Origin: Arcicella gelida
GTDB taxonomy: Bacteria > Bacteroidota > Bacteroidia > Cytophagales > Spirosomataceae
Direction of reading: 5' to 3'
NCBI RefSeq assembly: GCF_034931025.1
Contig: NZ_JAYGIL010000029.1
Location: forward strand, 1 to 64,000
Length of the DNA: 64,000 nucleotides
The stretch's first letter is position 1. The number at the start of each line of letters is the position of its first letter. The notes beneath the pieces were generated by a model. That model worked only from the letters and a program-made list of their open reading frames with translations, ran no database searches and was not told the DNA's origin. This document shows, in pieces, positions 17,280 to 25,949 of the stretch. The position numbers and the translations under genes were made by a program.

Positions 17280-17984
17280 ATGCAAAAAATAGACGTTTGT
17301 ATCAGTCCAGAGTTATTACATTTATATAATATCGAAAATTCGATTGTAGTTGTTGTAGATATTTTTAGAGCTACTTCTTGCATGACAACTGCTTTCGCCA
17401 ATGGTGTAGAAGCAATCATTCCAGTATCAACAATTGAAGAATGTGTAAGTTATCAACAAAAAGGATACTTAGCAGCGGCCGAACGTGACGGTAAAACACC
17501 AGAAGGTTTTGATTTTGATAACTCTCCTTTCAGTTACATGACTGAAAAAGTGAATGGTGCAACGGTTTGTGTTACCACAACCAACGGTACTTTGGCTATT
17601 ACAAAGTCTAAATCGGCTGTAAAAGTAATGGTAGGCTCTTTCTTGAACTTGGGGGCTTTAACGAATTACTTAAAAGAACAACAATACGATATTTTGGTAT
17701 TATGTGCAGGCTGGAAAGGTAAACCGAACTTAGAAGATACGCTTTTTGCAGGAGCTTTAGTAGAGCGTTTGCAAGAAGAATTTATGGTAGAAGATGATTC
17801 TGCTTTGATGGCGTTGCGTCAATATGAATTAGCTAAAAATGATTTATTATCGTTTGTAGCATCTTCCTCTCACGTAAAAAGATTACAACGTTTAGGAATT
17901 CAAAAAGACATCGCTTATTGTTTACAGCAAGATTTATACGATGTTTTACCCGTTATGCGTGGGAATACTTTAGTAAAAATGTAA
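17280..17984 (+). CDS. comB: 2-phosphosulfolactate phosphatase family (ComB)
   Basis: 234 residues of the ComB family, which dephosphorylates (R)-2-phospho-3-sulfolactate in methanogen coenzyme M synthesis. Motifs include VVVDIFRATSCMTTAF near 22, AAERDGKTPEGFDFDNSP near 62 and TTNGTLAI near 100. Bacteroidota carry comB widely without coenzyme M. A link to sulfonate or sulfonolipid metabolism is an inference. It is probably co-transcribed with gcvT, and a terminator lies 45 bases beyond its stop. Confidence 0.82.
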   Translation: MQKIDVCISPELLHLYNIENSIVVVVDIFRATSCMTTAFANGVEAIIPVSTIEECVSYQQKGYLAAAERDGKTPEGFDFDNSPFSYMTEKVNGATVCVTTTNGTLAITKSKSAVKVMVGSFLNLGALTNYLKEQQYDILVLCAGWKGKPNLEDTLFAGALVERLQEEFMVEDDSALMALRQYELAKNDLLSFVASSSHVKRLQRLGIQKDIAYCLQQDLYDVLPVMRGNTLVKM

Positions 17985-17993
17985 TTTCTGTAA

Positions 17994-18012
17994 CACGAGT
18001 TTCCAACTCGTG
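17994..18012. repeat. Hairpin after comB
   Basis: Perfect arms CACGAGTT and AACTCGTG with a TCC loop, ten bases after the comB stop. The core GAGTT/AACTC resembles the type-B units of the 41-bp array. There is no T tract. Confidence 0.5.
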
Positions 18013-18027
18013 GATTGTAATGATTTT

Positions 18028-18064
18028 ATTTTATGGAGGTATTTGAAGTACTTCCATAAAATAA
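18028..18064. terminator. Bidirectional terminator between comB and the DUF4198-like gene
   Basis: Arms TTTTATGGAGGTA and GTACTTCCATAAAA pair around a short loop, with A/T tracts on both sides, between convergent genes. Confidence 0.65.
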
Positions 18065-18068
18065 TAAA

Positions 18069-18869
18069 TCAATAATAACCAAAAGTATAACTTCCCCAGA
18101 AGCTTTGATAGTCTGCCTCTGCTGATGCTGTATAAGGAATCATCTTTACGGTGCTTATCATCCATCTGCCATCTTTAGTAATAGGGAAACTTACTTCACC
18201 TTTTGAATTACTTCTTAGTTTCTTCATGCTTGTTTTACCATGCTTTACCCACCAAGCTAACACTAAAGCATTGCTAAATACTTCGTTATCGAATAATACT
18301 TTAAACGTTAATAAATCACCACTTTTTATTAAATAAGGATTCATCGTTGGAATTATCTCCAATCTCATACCTGTATTCTTAGAAAACGTTTCGTCTTTGG
18401 TTTCACCTACCTGAAACAACGTTTTAACACAACGCTGATAGAACTCTCTTCCTTTTTTATTTTCAAGACCTTTCTCTTTTCTTAGTTTAATAATGTTATC
18501 AAGTCCTTCAGAACGTAAGTATTCATTAAACTTCTTGGCATCTAATTGTATAAATTTATTAGTGTTGTTAAATGCTAGCAGATGATTTCCTTCTGAAGAG
18601 AAAGTAACAGGAATCTTGACCGAATCTTTCGTAGCAATTTGACCTCTAATATCCTTCTCTCCTTCTTTAGAGTAGTGTGTCAATTTAGAAATAGTAAACT
18701 TACTAGCATCTACCTTTTCGCCAGTGTAATTTTCTCCGACAAAAACATCTACAGTAGTGTGTTCATTTATTTTTAGTAGAAATTTTAAAGGCTGTAACCA
18801 AAACTCGTGCGAGAATGATAAAAATGAAAAGAAAGTAAGTAGGCAGAAGAGAAGAGTATATTTTTTCAT
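18069..18869 (-). CDS. DUF4198-like periplasmic protein
   Basis: 266 residues with a signal peptide (residues 1-20, cleaved near SLSFS-HEFW). The mature start HEFWLQPLKFLL and later LVLAWWVKHGKTS match what I recall of DUF4198, a beta-rich periplasmic domain related to NikM/CbiK-like metal-transport accessory proteins. The His close to the mature N terminus could bind metal, as in nickel and cobalt uptake proteins, but no transporter gene is adjacent. Function is unproven. The gene is leftward and shares its terminator with comB. Confidence 0.65.
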   Translation of the reverse strand: MKKYTLLFCLLTFFSFLSFSHEFWLQPLKFLLKINEHTTVDVFVGENYTGEKVDASKFTISKLTHYSKEGEKDIRGQIATKDSVKIPVTFSSEGNHLLAFNNTNKFIQLDAKKFNEYLRSEGLDNIIKLRKEKGLENKKGREFYQRCVKTLFQVGETKDETFSKNTGMRLEIIPTMNPYLIKSGDLLTFKVLFDNEVFSNALVLAWWVKHGKTSMKKLRSNSKGEVSFPITKDGRWMISTVKMIPYTASAEADYQSFWGSYTFGYY

Positions 18870-18945
18870 ATTCCTGAAAACAATAATGTTTGATGAAGTT
18901 AATATTAACCTAAAAATACAATATTATAAGTTCTTTTTCTAAAAG

Positions 18946-18999
18946 ATTGGGTTTGCTTCTCTTTTTTACCTACGTAAGAAAAGAGAGACAAACCCAATT
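18946..18999. terminator. Long hairpin downstream of the FrnE-like gene
   Basis: Arms ATTGGGTTTG and CAAACCCAAT, extended inward by CTCTTTT/AAAAGAG and TAC/GTA, give a stem of about 20 pairs with a small internal loop. It lies 18 bases past the stop of the leftward DsbA-family gene. The following T tract on the minus strand is weak. Confidence 0.5.
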
Positions 19000-19017
19000 A
19001 ATTTATTAGCATTTAAT

Positions 19018-19713
19018 CTAACAATTCTTTCCATCTACATCACAAACCTCTCCAGAAATTGCCTGTACTTGTTTTTCTTGAGCCAGTTTTTCAAAGATTT
19101 CTTTAAATACTTCTGAAGGTTGTGCGCCAGAAACAGCATATTTTTTATCGAAAATAAAGAAAGGTACTCCAGAAATTCCTTGTTGACGGAAATAGTGCAT
19201 TTCTTCTTTTACTTCATCAGAAGCTTCGTCTGACTGAAGAATGCCAATTGTTTTTTCAGCAGACCAACCAAATTGATTCATCACTTCAGCCACAACGCTT
19301 GCGTCTGTTAAATCCACTCTGTCGATAAAATAGGCTTTCATCAAAGCTTCTTTTACTTCAACCTGAATCCCTTCTTGCAAAGAAATCGTAAGTATTCTGT
19401 GGAAAGCAAAAGTATTGATAGCTTTAGGAAGGTTTTCAAAATCAAAATCTAAATCCTCCGATTCTGCGGCTTGCTCAACTTGACGAAACTTTTGGGCATA
19501 ATTAGCACCGAAACGTCCTTCCATGTGTTCGCTGAAGGGAATACCCTCTTTCGGAACAGTTGGGTCTAGTTGAAAAGGATGATAGATAACTTGCAGAGTA
19601 CAAGAACTTTGTGTATCTTGAATAGCTTTTTCTAACCTACGCTTACCGATATAACACCAAGGACAAACAATGTCCGAAACAACATCTACACGAATAATTG
19701 GTTTTGTATTCAT
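19018..19713 (-). CDS. DsbA-family oxidoreductase, FrnE-like
   Basis: The ATG at 19713 (MNTKPIIRVDVV) gives 231 residues; the frame is open 14 codons further upstream but that extension has no family character. The thioredoxin-fold active site is CPWC near residue 18 in SDIVCPWCYIGKRR, followed by the helical insertion. A cis-Pro loop reads GISGVPFFIF near 180. There is no signal peptide, so it acts in the cytoplasm as a disulfide isomerase or oxidoreductase. The C terminus carries two extra Cys (EVCDVDGKNC). FrnE homologues are linked to polyketide and oxidative-stress functions in other phyla; here the role is unknown. Confidence 0.85.
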   Translation of the reverse strand: MNTKPIIRVDVVSDIVCPWCYIGKRRLEKAIQDTQSSCTLQVIYHPFQLDPTVPKEGIPFSEHMEGRFGANYAQKFRQVEQAAESEDLDFDFENLPKAINTFAFHRILTISLQEGIQVEVKEALMKAYFIDRVDLTDASVVAEVMNQFGWSAEKTIGILQSDEASDEVKEEMHYFRQQGISGVPFFIFDKKYAVSGAQPSEVFKEIFEKLAQEKQVQAISGEVCDVDGKNC

Positions 19714-19979
19714 ATTTATAAAATTATAATTCCTTACGAAAGTAGTGCTAAGCAATTAACAGAAAGCTATTAGCCATATTATCAGATAGTTAAACAATTA
19801 GCCTTAAAATCTATTATATACTTTAGATTAACACCACCAAGAGACTATTCTCAAATTTTTACGTATTCATTATTAAAACCGCTTTTTGCGATTGAAAATT
19901 CAATTTCGATTTTAGATTCATTAAATCAACTAAAAATCAAATAGTTATATATTTCAAGTTTTAAATTAATTTTTACGTT

Positions 19980-20564
19980 ATGAAAAAAATCTATCTTTTT
20001 GCAGTGGTTGCACTCCTTGCTTTAGCGTCTTGTAATCGTAACAGTTTTCAAATTGGTTCTGCTTGTCATCGAGAAATCGAAGATGAAGTATTTAAACCCA
20101 ATTATCAATCGTTCACAACCGTTGAAAAACAGTTTACCATGATTGATACCACCTACAAATTTCAGGCTGTGATTGATGAAATCGGCAATCAAATGAAATT
20201 AAGAGGCTATGAAGATTCAAAAGAACGCCCCAACTTAATTGTCTTTTATGCACTTTTTCCTACAGATGTCAATCTTTCTGTGCTACAACGTTCTTTCAGA
20301 GGGCTAGGCAAAGAAAATATGAATGAGGAACTGAGAAGAGTAAAACTCAGAAAAGGAACACTTCTTTTACAATTTGTTGAAAATGATAGTAATCGTCCTA
20401 TTTGGATGGGTTATGCTGCGGGAATTGCTGCGCCAGAAACACATAGTATTGACGAGAAAGCCTTGAGAATAGCGACTCGACAAATTTTTGATAATTACAG
20501 AATTTTTGCCAAAGATTACATCGCTGGAAAACCTGTTTCTACGCAAACAATCGCATTGAAGTAA
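19980..20564 (+). CDS. DUF4136-type lipoprotein
   Basis: 194 residues. A lipoprotein signal ends in LALASC with the lipidated Cys at residue 18. The rest looks like DUF4136: residues to about 90 lead into RPNLIVFYAL, and a C-terminal AAPETHSIDEKALRIATRQIFDNY region contains the usual helix. Such proteins are anchored in the outer or inner membrane of Bacteroidota and Proteobacteria; the function is unknown. It stands alone, divergent from the FrnE-like gene with a 266-base AT-rich gap in which I see no clear promoter. Confidence 0.7.
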   Translation: MKKIYLFAVVALLALASCNRNSFQIGSACHREIEDEVFKPNYQSFTTVEKQFTMIDTTYKFQAVIDEIGNQMKLRGYEDSKERPNLIVFYALFPTDVNLSVLQRSFRGLGKENMNEELRRVKLRKGTLLLQFVENDSNRPIWMGYAAGIAAPETHSIDEKALRIATRQIFDNYRIFAKDYIAGKPVSTQTIALK

Positions 20565-20584
20565 TGAGTAAGCAAGTAATATTC

Positions 20585-21094
20585 TTAATAAGTAAGCATT
20601 GTTACAATGTCCTCATGTTGAGGAAACATTTGTAGCAATGCTTTTCTATCTTTCATTTCAAAATCCTCAAAGTCAAAACCAGGAGCAACAGTACAGCCAA
20701 CTAAGGAATAAGTATTTCCTTCGGCAGGTTTTGAGCCAAACCATTTTCCAGCAGGAACCACTGCTTGGAATACTTCTCCACGGTCAGGATTATTACCGAG
20801 ACGAATAATTTCTAAAGTGCCGTCTTCATCCAAAACATAAATATTTAAAGCAGTGCCTGCATAGAAATGCCACATTTCATCAGAAGCAATACGATGTAAT
20901 GCTGAAATATGATGACTTTCCAACAAAAAATAAATACCTGTTGAAAATACTCTTTCTCCTTTAAAACGTGCGGGTAATGCTGTTTGGACAATACTTTCAT
21001 TCGCACGATAGGTTTCTACAAAGTAGCCACCTTCAGGATGAGTATTCATTTGATAATTTTCAATCCAAAATTGGGCTGTTTTAGTCGATGACAT
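20585..21094 (-). CDS. DUF985-type cupin protein
   Basis: The ATG at 21094 (MSSTKTAQ) gives 169 residues; it overlaps the end of the RES-domain gene by 14 bases, suggesting translational coupling. The sequence matches the YML079w-like cupin family: NYQMNTHPEGGYFVETYRA at the N terminus, ALHRIASDEMWHFYAG near 70 and VVPAGKWFGSKP near 115, ending VAPGFDFEDFEM. Members have a beta-barrel with a small-molecule pocket and unknown substrate. Its position as third gene behind a Xre/RES toxin pair is unusual. Confidence 0.8.
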   Translation of the reverse strand: MSSTKTAQFWIENYQMNTHPEGGYFVETYRANESIVQTALPARFKGERVFSTGIYFLLESHHISALHRIASDEMWHFYAGTALNIYVLDEDGTLEIIRLGNNPDRGEVFQAVVPAGKWFGSKPAEGNTYSLVGCTVAPGFDFEDFEMKDRKALLQMFPQHEDIVTMLTY

Positions 21095-21548
21095 CCTTAA
21101 AAAATCTTTCGTCAAAAGTGAATATTTCAATATTTTTAATCTTCACATCCTGAAAATCTGGGTGTAAGGGATTAATCAAATAATTAATTTCTTGAGGAAC
21201 AATCGCAGAAGGTACTCCTAAAGCGATAGATTGTTCTGTTTTAAGCCAATGGTCTGTAAAAGAAGCTAATACGCCAGCGTCAAATATTTTAGCCCAGTCT
21301 TTTGGTAAAATGGAAGCATCCAAAGAAGCAATTTGATTATCTGGAATATCTAAAGTGATAATGGCGTAATCGTCTTCTGGATAATATTGTCCGATATGTA
21401 CTAATACTTCTAATAAAGCCAGCGAGCGATGTGAAGCCGTATAAAGTAACGAAGTACCTCTCCTATTCCAACGCTGCCCCTTTAAACTTGCTCCAAAGCC
21501 AGATAAATCTCTTGCTCTTTTAAATTTACTAATTCTAAAAACTTCCAT
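21081..21548 (-). CDS. RES-domain toxin (NAD+ phosphorylase family)
   Basis: 155 residues with the Arg-Glu-Ser motif of RES toxins: Arg in LKGQRWNRRGTSLLY near 25-38, Glu in LALLEVLVHI near 49, and a Ser in the later VPSAIVPQEINYL segment. RES proteins of Xre/RES systems (MbcT, Res) deplete cellular NAD+. It starts two bases after the Xre-type antitoxin stop, on the same strand. Length is typical. Confidence 0.85.
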   Translation of the reverse strand: MEVFRISKFKRARDLSGFGASLKGQRWNRRGTSLLYTASHRSLALLEVLVHIGQYYPEDDYAIITLDIPDNQIASLDASILPKDWAKIFDAGVLASFTDHWLKTEQSIALGVPSAIVPQEINYLINPLHPDFQDVKIKNIEIFTFDERFFKDVID

Positions 21549-21550
21549 TT

Positions 21551-22000
21551 TTAAGAGAATAATCCGTGTTCTATATAAATTAATTCTCTTTCAATGATTT
21601 CATAGCCCAAAGAAGTATCCAATAATTCTGTAGGACGTTTTCCGCCCAAAGCGGGTACACGAGAGTGCATCCAGCCGTTGAAACGTTCAAGGCTTCCAAA
21701 AGTTTCTTGTCCTAATTCATACAGTTTTGCCAAGCGAATCAATTTTGCAGAAGCATCTTTATCTAAACGTTGGTCGTCTCGATAACGTTGAATCGTTCTT
21801 TCTGAAATATTCAATACTTCTGCCATTTCTTTGTTAGAAAAAGCAATTTGCTTTGCCAAACTATCTAAAGCTTGTTTTGGTAAACCCTCTTTGGCAATTT
21901 CTATCAAGTCAAAATCATGTCTGATTTCTCTGTTGATGATTGCTTGTCCACCCAACAATACAATTAAAGTTGGAATGGGTAATATATTTTGTGTTTTCAT
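21551..22000 (-). CDS. Xre/DUF2384 antitoxin
   Basis: 149 residues. The middle holds a helix-turn-helix (LAKQIAFSNKEMAEVLNIS, then ERTIQRYR) and the C-terminal third the DUF2384/MbcA-ParS-Xre toxin-binding domain (ETFGSLERFNGWMHSRVPALGGKRPTELL is split here by its Gly-Lys-Arg motif). This is the antitoxin pattern paired with RES toxins. It probably represses its own promoter through the repeats at 22022-22049. Confidence 0.85.
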   Translation of the reverse strand: MKTQNILPIPTLIVLLGGQAIINREIRHDFDLIEIAKEGLPKQALDSLAKQIAFSNKEMAEVLNISERTIQRYRDDQRLDKDASAKLIRLAKLYELGQETFGSLERFNGWMHSRVPALGGKRPTELLDTSLGYEIIERELIYIEHGLFS

Positions 22001-22021
22001 CTAAACCTTATCTTGTCAATA

Positions 22022-22049
22022 TGTCGTAAATATAACGACAATTGTCGTA
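22022..22049 (-). promoter_or_regulatory. Putative operator of the Xre/RES operon
   Basis: Three copies of the pentamer GTCGT/ACGAC occur within 26 bases (22023-22027, 22035-22039, 22044-22048) in alternating orientation, about 22 bases upstream of the antitoxin ATG. This forms two overlapping inverted repeats, a layout expected for a cooperative HTH autorepressor. No experiment supports it. Confidence 0.5.
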
Positions 22050-22237
22050 ATGGCAAAATTGGATGAGATGATATTTTTATGGTGATGGTTCAAACGATAT
22101 TATTTGTTAAATATTTTAAGAATTTTTAATAAAATGCAACATTCGTAAATGCTTCTGTGTCATTAGTTTGAATTTAAGTTATTGGTTGTCTAATAGATGA
22201 AAACTTTTTAACTTGAAGGTTAAGAAGTTTGAACACT

Positions 22238-22801
22238 ATGAATCCTCAACCTTTAGCACTGGAGCAAACACATTACATAGACAAACATTTACCACTCGTA
22301 GAGGCTTGCCGTAAGGGCGAACGAAAGGCTCAGTATGAGATTTATAGGCTTTATGCAAAGGCTATGTTCAATGTTGCTGTCCGAATTGTAAATCATGTTG
22401 GCGAAGCAGAGGACGTCCTGCAAGATGCTTTTTTGGATGCTTTTCAAAAAATTCATGATTTCAAACAAACAAGTACTTTCGGTGCTTGGTTAAAACAGAT
22501 TGTCATCAATCGAGCGTTAAATCATTTACGCAATAGGAAAGTACAATTAATTGATATTGAAGATGCAGGAGATATTCCAGATGAAGCAACGTATGACGAA
22601 GAAGGAATAGAACTTAATATTCAGAGAGTACAAAATGCCATTCAACAATTACCAGATGGTTTTAGAACAGTACTTTGTTTGTATTTATTAGAAGGTTATG
22701 ACCACGAAGAAATTGCAGAAATTTTGGGCGTGGCAGAATCTACTTCTCGAACACAATACATCAGAGCCAAAAAGCGATTGTTGGAGATTTTAAAACAATA
22801 A
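22238..22801 (+). CDS. ECF RNA polymerase sigma factor
   Basis: 187 residues from the ATG at 22238 (an in-frame TTG nine bases earlier is less likely). Region 2 is visible in EIYRLYAKAMFNVAVRIV and EAEDVLQDAFLDAFQ, and region 4 in LLEGYDHEEIAEIL with AESTSRTQYIRAKKRL. It directs polymerase to a dedicated promoter set. The downstream genes encode a single-span membrane protein (candidate anti-sigma factor) and a large repetitive surface protein (candidate effector), giving an apparent regulatory unit. The signal is unknown. Confidence 0.88.
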   Translation: MNPQPLALEQTHYIDKHLPLVEACRKGERKAQYEIYRLYAKAMFNVAVRIVNHVGEAEDVLQDAFLDAFQKIHDFKQTSTFGAWLKQIVINRALNHLRNRKVQLIDIEDAGDIPDEATYDEEGIELNIQRVQNAIQQLPDGFRTVLCLYLLEGYDHEEIAEILGVAESTSRTQYIRAKKRLLEILKQ

Positions 22802-22840
22802 AGACCTTTTCTTTTTAAGAGAGATCAGGCTTAAAGCGTT

Positions 22841-23416
22841 ATGAAAAAGACAAAAGTAGAAAGATTCATTCGTGATAACCGAGAAAACTTTGATCAGTTT
22901 GAAGTACCTGCTGGTTTGTGGGATAAAATAGACAAAGGCTTAGGGAATTTAGATACCTTTCCGGGAGAAACATCCTTTGTAGAAAAGAAAAATATTATCA
23001 GTTTCAAACAGAAATATTGGGCGATGGCAGCAAGTCTTGCTTTGCTCATAGGTTGTTTCTTTGTGTATAATATTGGTTTCAAGTCACAAAATACCGACAA
23101 AATTATTGCTACCGTAAGCCCCGAATATGGTGATAAAATGGTTCAGTATGCAAGTTTGATTGAAACGAAGCGTGAAGAAATCAGACAAATTGAGGCTCAC
23201 GACCCAGTACTTTACAAAGAGTTTTCCGCAGAAATAGAGAATCTGAACAAAGACTATCAAAACCTGAAAGCAGAATTGCCCCAAACGCCAAATCAGGAAG
23301 AGTTAGTTAAAGCCATGATTCAGAATTTACAAGTACAATTAGATATTTTAAATAGGCAATTGTCTATTATTCAGAAAATTAAAGATTATCAGAACAATCC
23401 GACAAGAAGCATTTGA
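22841..23416 (+). CDS. Single-span membrane protein, candidate anti-sigma factor
   Basis: 191 residues. A soluble N terminus of about 60 residues (FDQFEVPAGLWDKIDKGL) is followed by one membrane helix (WAMAASLALLIGCFFVYNI, about 67-85) and a C-terminal coiled coil that includes EAHDPVLYKEFSAEIENL. Gene order directly after an ECF sigma gene (39-base gap) suggests an anti-sigma role. No zinc-binding HxxxCxxC motif is present, so this is not a ZAS-type anti-sigma factor. Confidence in function is low; the gene itself is clear. Confidence 0.7.
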   Translation: MKKTKVERFIRDNRENFDQFEVPAGLWDKIDKGLGNLDTFPGETSFVEKKNIISFKQKYWAMAASLALLIGCFFVYNIGFKSQNTDKIIATVSPEYGDKMVQYASLIETKREEIRQIEAHDPVLYKEFSAEIENLNKDYQNLKAELPQTPNQEELVKAMIQNLQVQLDILNRQLSIIQKIKDYQNNPTRSI

Positions 23417-23442
23417 GGTAAACAGTTTAATCGAAGCATGTC

Positions 23443-24747
23443 ATGAAAAAGTTATTGAATATATTAGCATTAAGTGTTTTAGTAATTAATGGCACTTTAG
23501 CCCAAGAAATAAGAGTACATATAAGTGATTCAACAGAAAGTAAAGCATTCGAAAATCATTTAAGGGCAAGTATTGCCACAACGAGAAATATTGCTGTTCG
23601 AACAATTAATGGTGTAGCCACAACACTAAGAAATATTGAGCATCAACCTTTGCCAGCAACGTCAGCCAGCCCAAATTATGCTTATGGCGAAGCTATCATT
23701 CAGGAAACGGCTACGGTAGAAAAGAAAAAGGTAATCAGTAAATCGTTTCCAGTAGATGCCAAAAACTTTTTAAACATCAATAATCAACACGGTGAAGTAA
23801 AAGTAGAACTTTGGAATAAAAACGAAATCAAAGTAGATATTACCATCATTGGTTACGGTAAATCTGATGCTGAAGCACAAATGCTGATTGATAATGTAGA
23901 AATCATTGAAAGAAAAGAAGGCGATAAAATAGCTTTCAAGACAATGATTGATACCGATGAAAAAAGTAATGGAAATGGTAGCTGGAGTTGGGCAAATAGT
24001 TTAACCAATAGTTTTAACTGGAGTAGCAGTAAGAAAACGATGGAAAAGCGTGGTGTAGAAATTAACTATATGATTTTTATGCCAAAATCTAATTCTTTGA
24101 CCGTGGCAAATAAATATGGAAAAACAATCATTCCACAGTTTTCAGCACCATTAAAAATTACTTCTAATTACGGTAGTTTTGTTTCTGATAAATTGACGGG
24201 TGGAGGAAAAGACATTTTCGTACAATATGGTTCTGGTAATATCAAACAAATGGACGATGGTGATTTGCACATTGCTTATTCAAAACTAAATATTGAAAAG
24301 GCGGATAATTTAAAACTTACGAATAATTATGGTTCGATGATTCTGGATGACATCAATCATTTAGATGGAACAATTCAATATTCAAGCGGGAAAATTGGAA
24401 AGATTAATCAAACAGGAAAGTTGTCAATCAGTTATTCAGATGGCGTTCAATTGGCGGAGTTATCAAAGACTTTAAAAACCTTAGATATTCGTTCTAATTA
24501 TACAGCCGTAAAATTACCTGTAACGGGCGATTGCAACGCAGATTTTGAAGTAACAACTACTTATGCCAATTTTAGGTATCCAGAAAATAAATGTACTCTA
24601 ACGGTGAACCCGGATAATAAAGAAGACGAAGAACGTAGAATGGGCATACAATCAACCAAAGTATATAAAGGAAAAATTGGAAAAGGCTCTGCCACAAAAA
24701 TTACGATTAAGACCAATTATGCTGGTGTAAAATTCACTGAAAAATAA
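23443..24747 (+). CDS. DUF4097-like surface adhesin domain protein
   Basis: 434 residues with a signal peptide (residues 1-20, ending GTLAQ). From about 95 on it is a repetitive beta-helix-like domain of short strands (FLNINNQHGEVKVELW, SLTVANKYGKTIIPQF, LKLTNNYGSMILDDI, LSISYSDGVQLAEL), the pattern of putative auto-transporter adhesin/DUF4097 domains in Bacteroidota. A Ser/Asn/Trp-rich patch lies near 178-195. It is the third gene of the sigma/anti-sigma unit and probably its target or a cell-surface partner. Confidence 0.7.
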   Translation: MKKLLNILALSVLVINGTLAQEIRVHISDSTESKAFENHLRASIATTRNIAVRTINGVATTLRNIEHQPLPATSASPNYAYGEAIIQETATVEKKKVISKSFPVDAKNFLNINNQHGEVKVELWNKNEIKVDITIIGYGKSDAEAQMLIDNVEIIERKEGDKIAFKTMIDTDEKSNGNGSWSWANSLTNSFNWSSSKKTMEKRGVEINYMIFMPKSNSLTVANKYGKTIIPQFSAPLKITSNYGSFVSDKLTGGGKDIFVQYGSGNIKQMDDGDLHIAYSKLNIEKADNLKLTNNYGSMILDDINHLDGTIQYSSGKIGKINQTGKLSISYSDGVQLAELSKTLKTLDIRSNYTAVKLPVTGDCNADFEVTTTYANFRYPENKCTLTVNPDNKEDEERRMGIQSTKVYKGKIGKGSATKITIKTNYAGVKFTEK

Positions 24748-24751
24748 ATAA

Positions 24752-24787
24752 AAAGCCTAACGCAATAAAAACGTTAGGCTTTTTTTA
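24752..24787. terminator. Bidirectional terminator overlapping the recF stop
   Basis: Arms AAAAGCCTAACG and CGTTAGGCTTTT (loop CAATAAAAA) with A/T tracts on both sides. The right arm encodes the last residues and stop codon of recF (…KKA-stop), so one sequence serves as both coding end and terminator for the convergent genes. Confidence 0.85.
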
Positions 24788-25859
24788 TGTCAAAATATTG
24801 AATATCAACTGTTAAGTTATCCAGTAATTGTCGTGTCCGTTCAGGGCGAGCATCAGTAATAAACACTTGATTGAATGTTCCGTCAGTCATCATAATGATT
24901 AATTGTTGAATTCTTCTATCGTCAAGCTTATCAAAAATGTCATCTAGCAATAAAATCGGAGCAAAACCTTTTGTAATACTTAGCATTTCAAATTGAGCCA
25001 ATTTGAGAGCAATTACAAAAGATTTCTGTTGACCTTGTGAACCGAATTTTCGAAGCGTAAAGCCATTAATTTCAAAAATGAAGTCATCCTTATGGCTTCC
25101 CATCGTTGTGCGCTGTGCTGCTAAATCTCGTTGTCTATTTCTGTGAAAAACAGTGGTGAAATCGTCACTTCCCACTTCTGATTCATAAATCATGTCAACG
25201 CTTTCTCTGGCATCAGATAATACTTCATAATGTTTTTTGAAAATCGGCAGAAAAGTATTGGCAAAAGTCAAGCGAGCGTCATATATCTTCTGTGAAATTT
25301 CTACTAAAGGGTCGGTATAAATATCTAATAATAAATCATCAACATAATTGCGTTCTGCAAACTGCTTTAGTAAAGAGTTTCTTTGAAGTAACAAGCGATT
25401 ATACTGTAAAAGATTTTCTAAGTACGCTGAGTCTAACTGTGACATTACTCCGTCGAAGAATTTTCTTCTTTCTTCACTCCCATCACGAATCACATCAGTA
25501 TCATTTGGAGAAAGTAATACGACAGGAAATTTACCAATATGTTCTGATAATCTTTCGTAGGCTTTTTTATCGTGCAAAACAGCTTTTTTTTGTCCTTTTT
25601 GTAAGGCAATCGTAATTAAAGTCGATTTTTCATTTTCGAAATCTCCTTCAATCATCATAAAATCAGCGTCATGATTAATGCTCAAGTTATCTTGATTAGA
25701 GATGGCACTTTTTGTTAAAGCCAAAAAGTAAATAGCATCTAACAAATTAGTTTTTCCACTTCCATTTTCGCCAACAATACAATTTATCCGAGGTGAAAAC
25801 TCGAAAGAATCGTAGTCGTAACTCTTGAAATTGGTCAAACTAAGTTTTTGTAAATACAT
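24774..25859 (-). CDS. recF: DNA replication and repair protein RecF
   Basis: 361 residues, normal length. An SMC-like ATPase that loads RecA at gaps with RecO and RecR. Walker A GENGSGKTN is at 30-38, the family motif LSPNDTDVIRDGSEERRKF near 118, the signature FGSQGQQKSF near 275 and Walker B PILLLDDIFDKLD near 302. The C-terminal codons and stop lie within the terminator stem. It does not sit with dnaA/dnaN here. recO and recJ are elsewhere in the window. Confidence 0.92.
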   Translation of the reverse strand: MYLQKLSLTNFKSYDYDSFEFSPRINCIVGENGSGKTNLLDAIYFLALTKSAISNQDNLSINHDADFMMIEGDFENEKSTLITIALQKGQKKAVLHDKKAYERLSEHIGKFPVVLLSPNDTDVIRDGSEERRKFFDGVMSQLDSAYLENLLQYNRLLLQRNSLLKQFAERNYVDDLLLDIYTDPLVEISQKIYDARLTFANTFLPIFKKHYEVLSDARESVDMIYESEVGSDDFTTVFHRNRQRDLAAQRTTMGSHKDDFIFEINGFTLRKFGSQGQQKSFVIALKLAQFEMLSITKGFAPILLLDDIFDKLDDRRIQQLIIMMTDGTFNQVFITDARPERTRQLLDNLTVDIQYFDIKKA

Positions 25860-25949
25860 GAAAAGAAAATAAAAACGTATTGAATTGAAAAATTGAGCGT
25901 AAAAATGAGCAAAACCTGTATTTAAGTATCAATGAATAATACAAAATAC

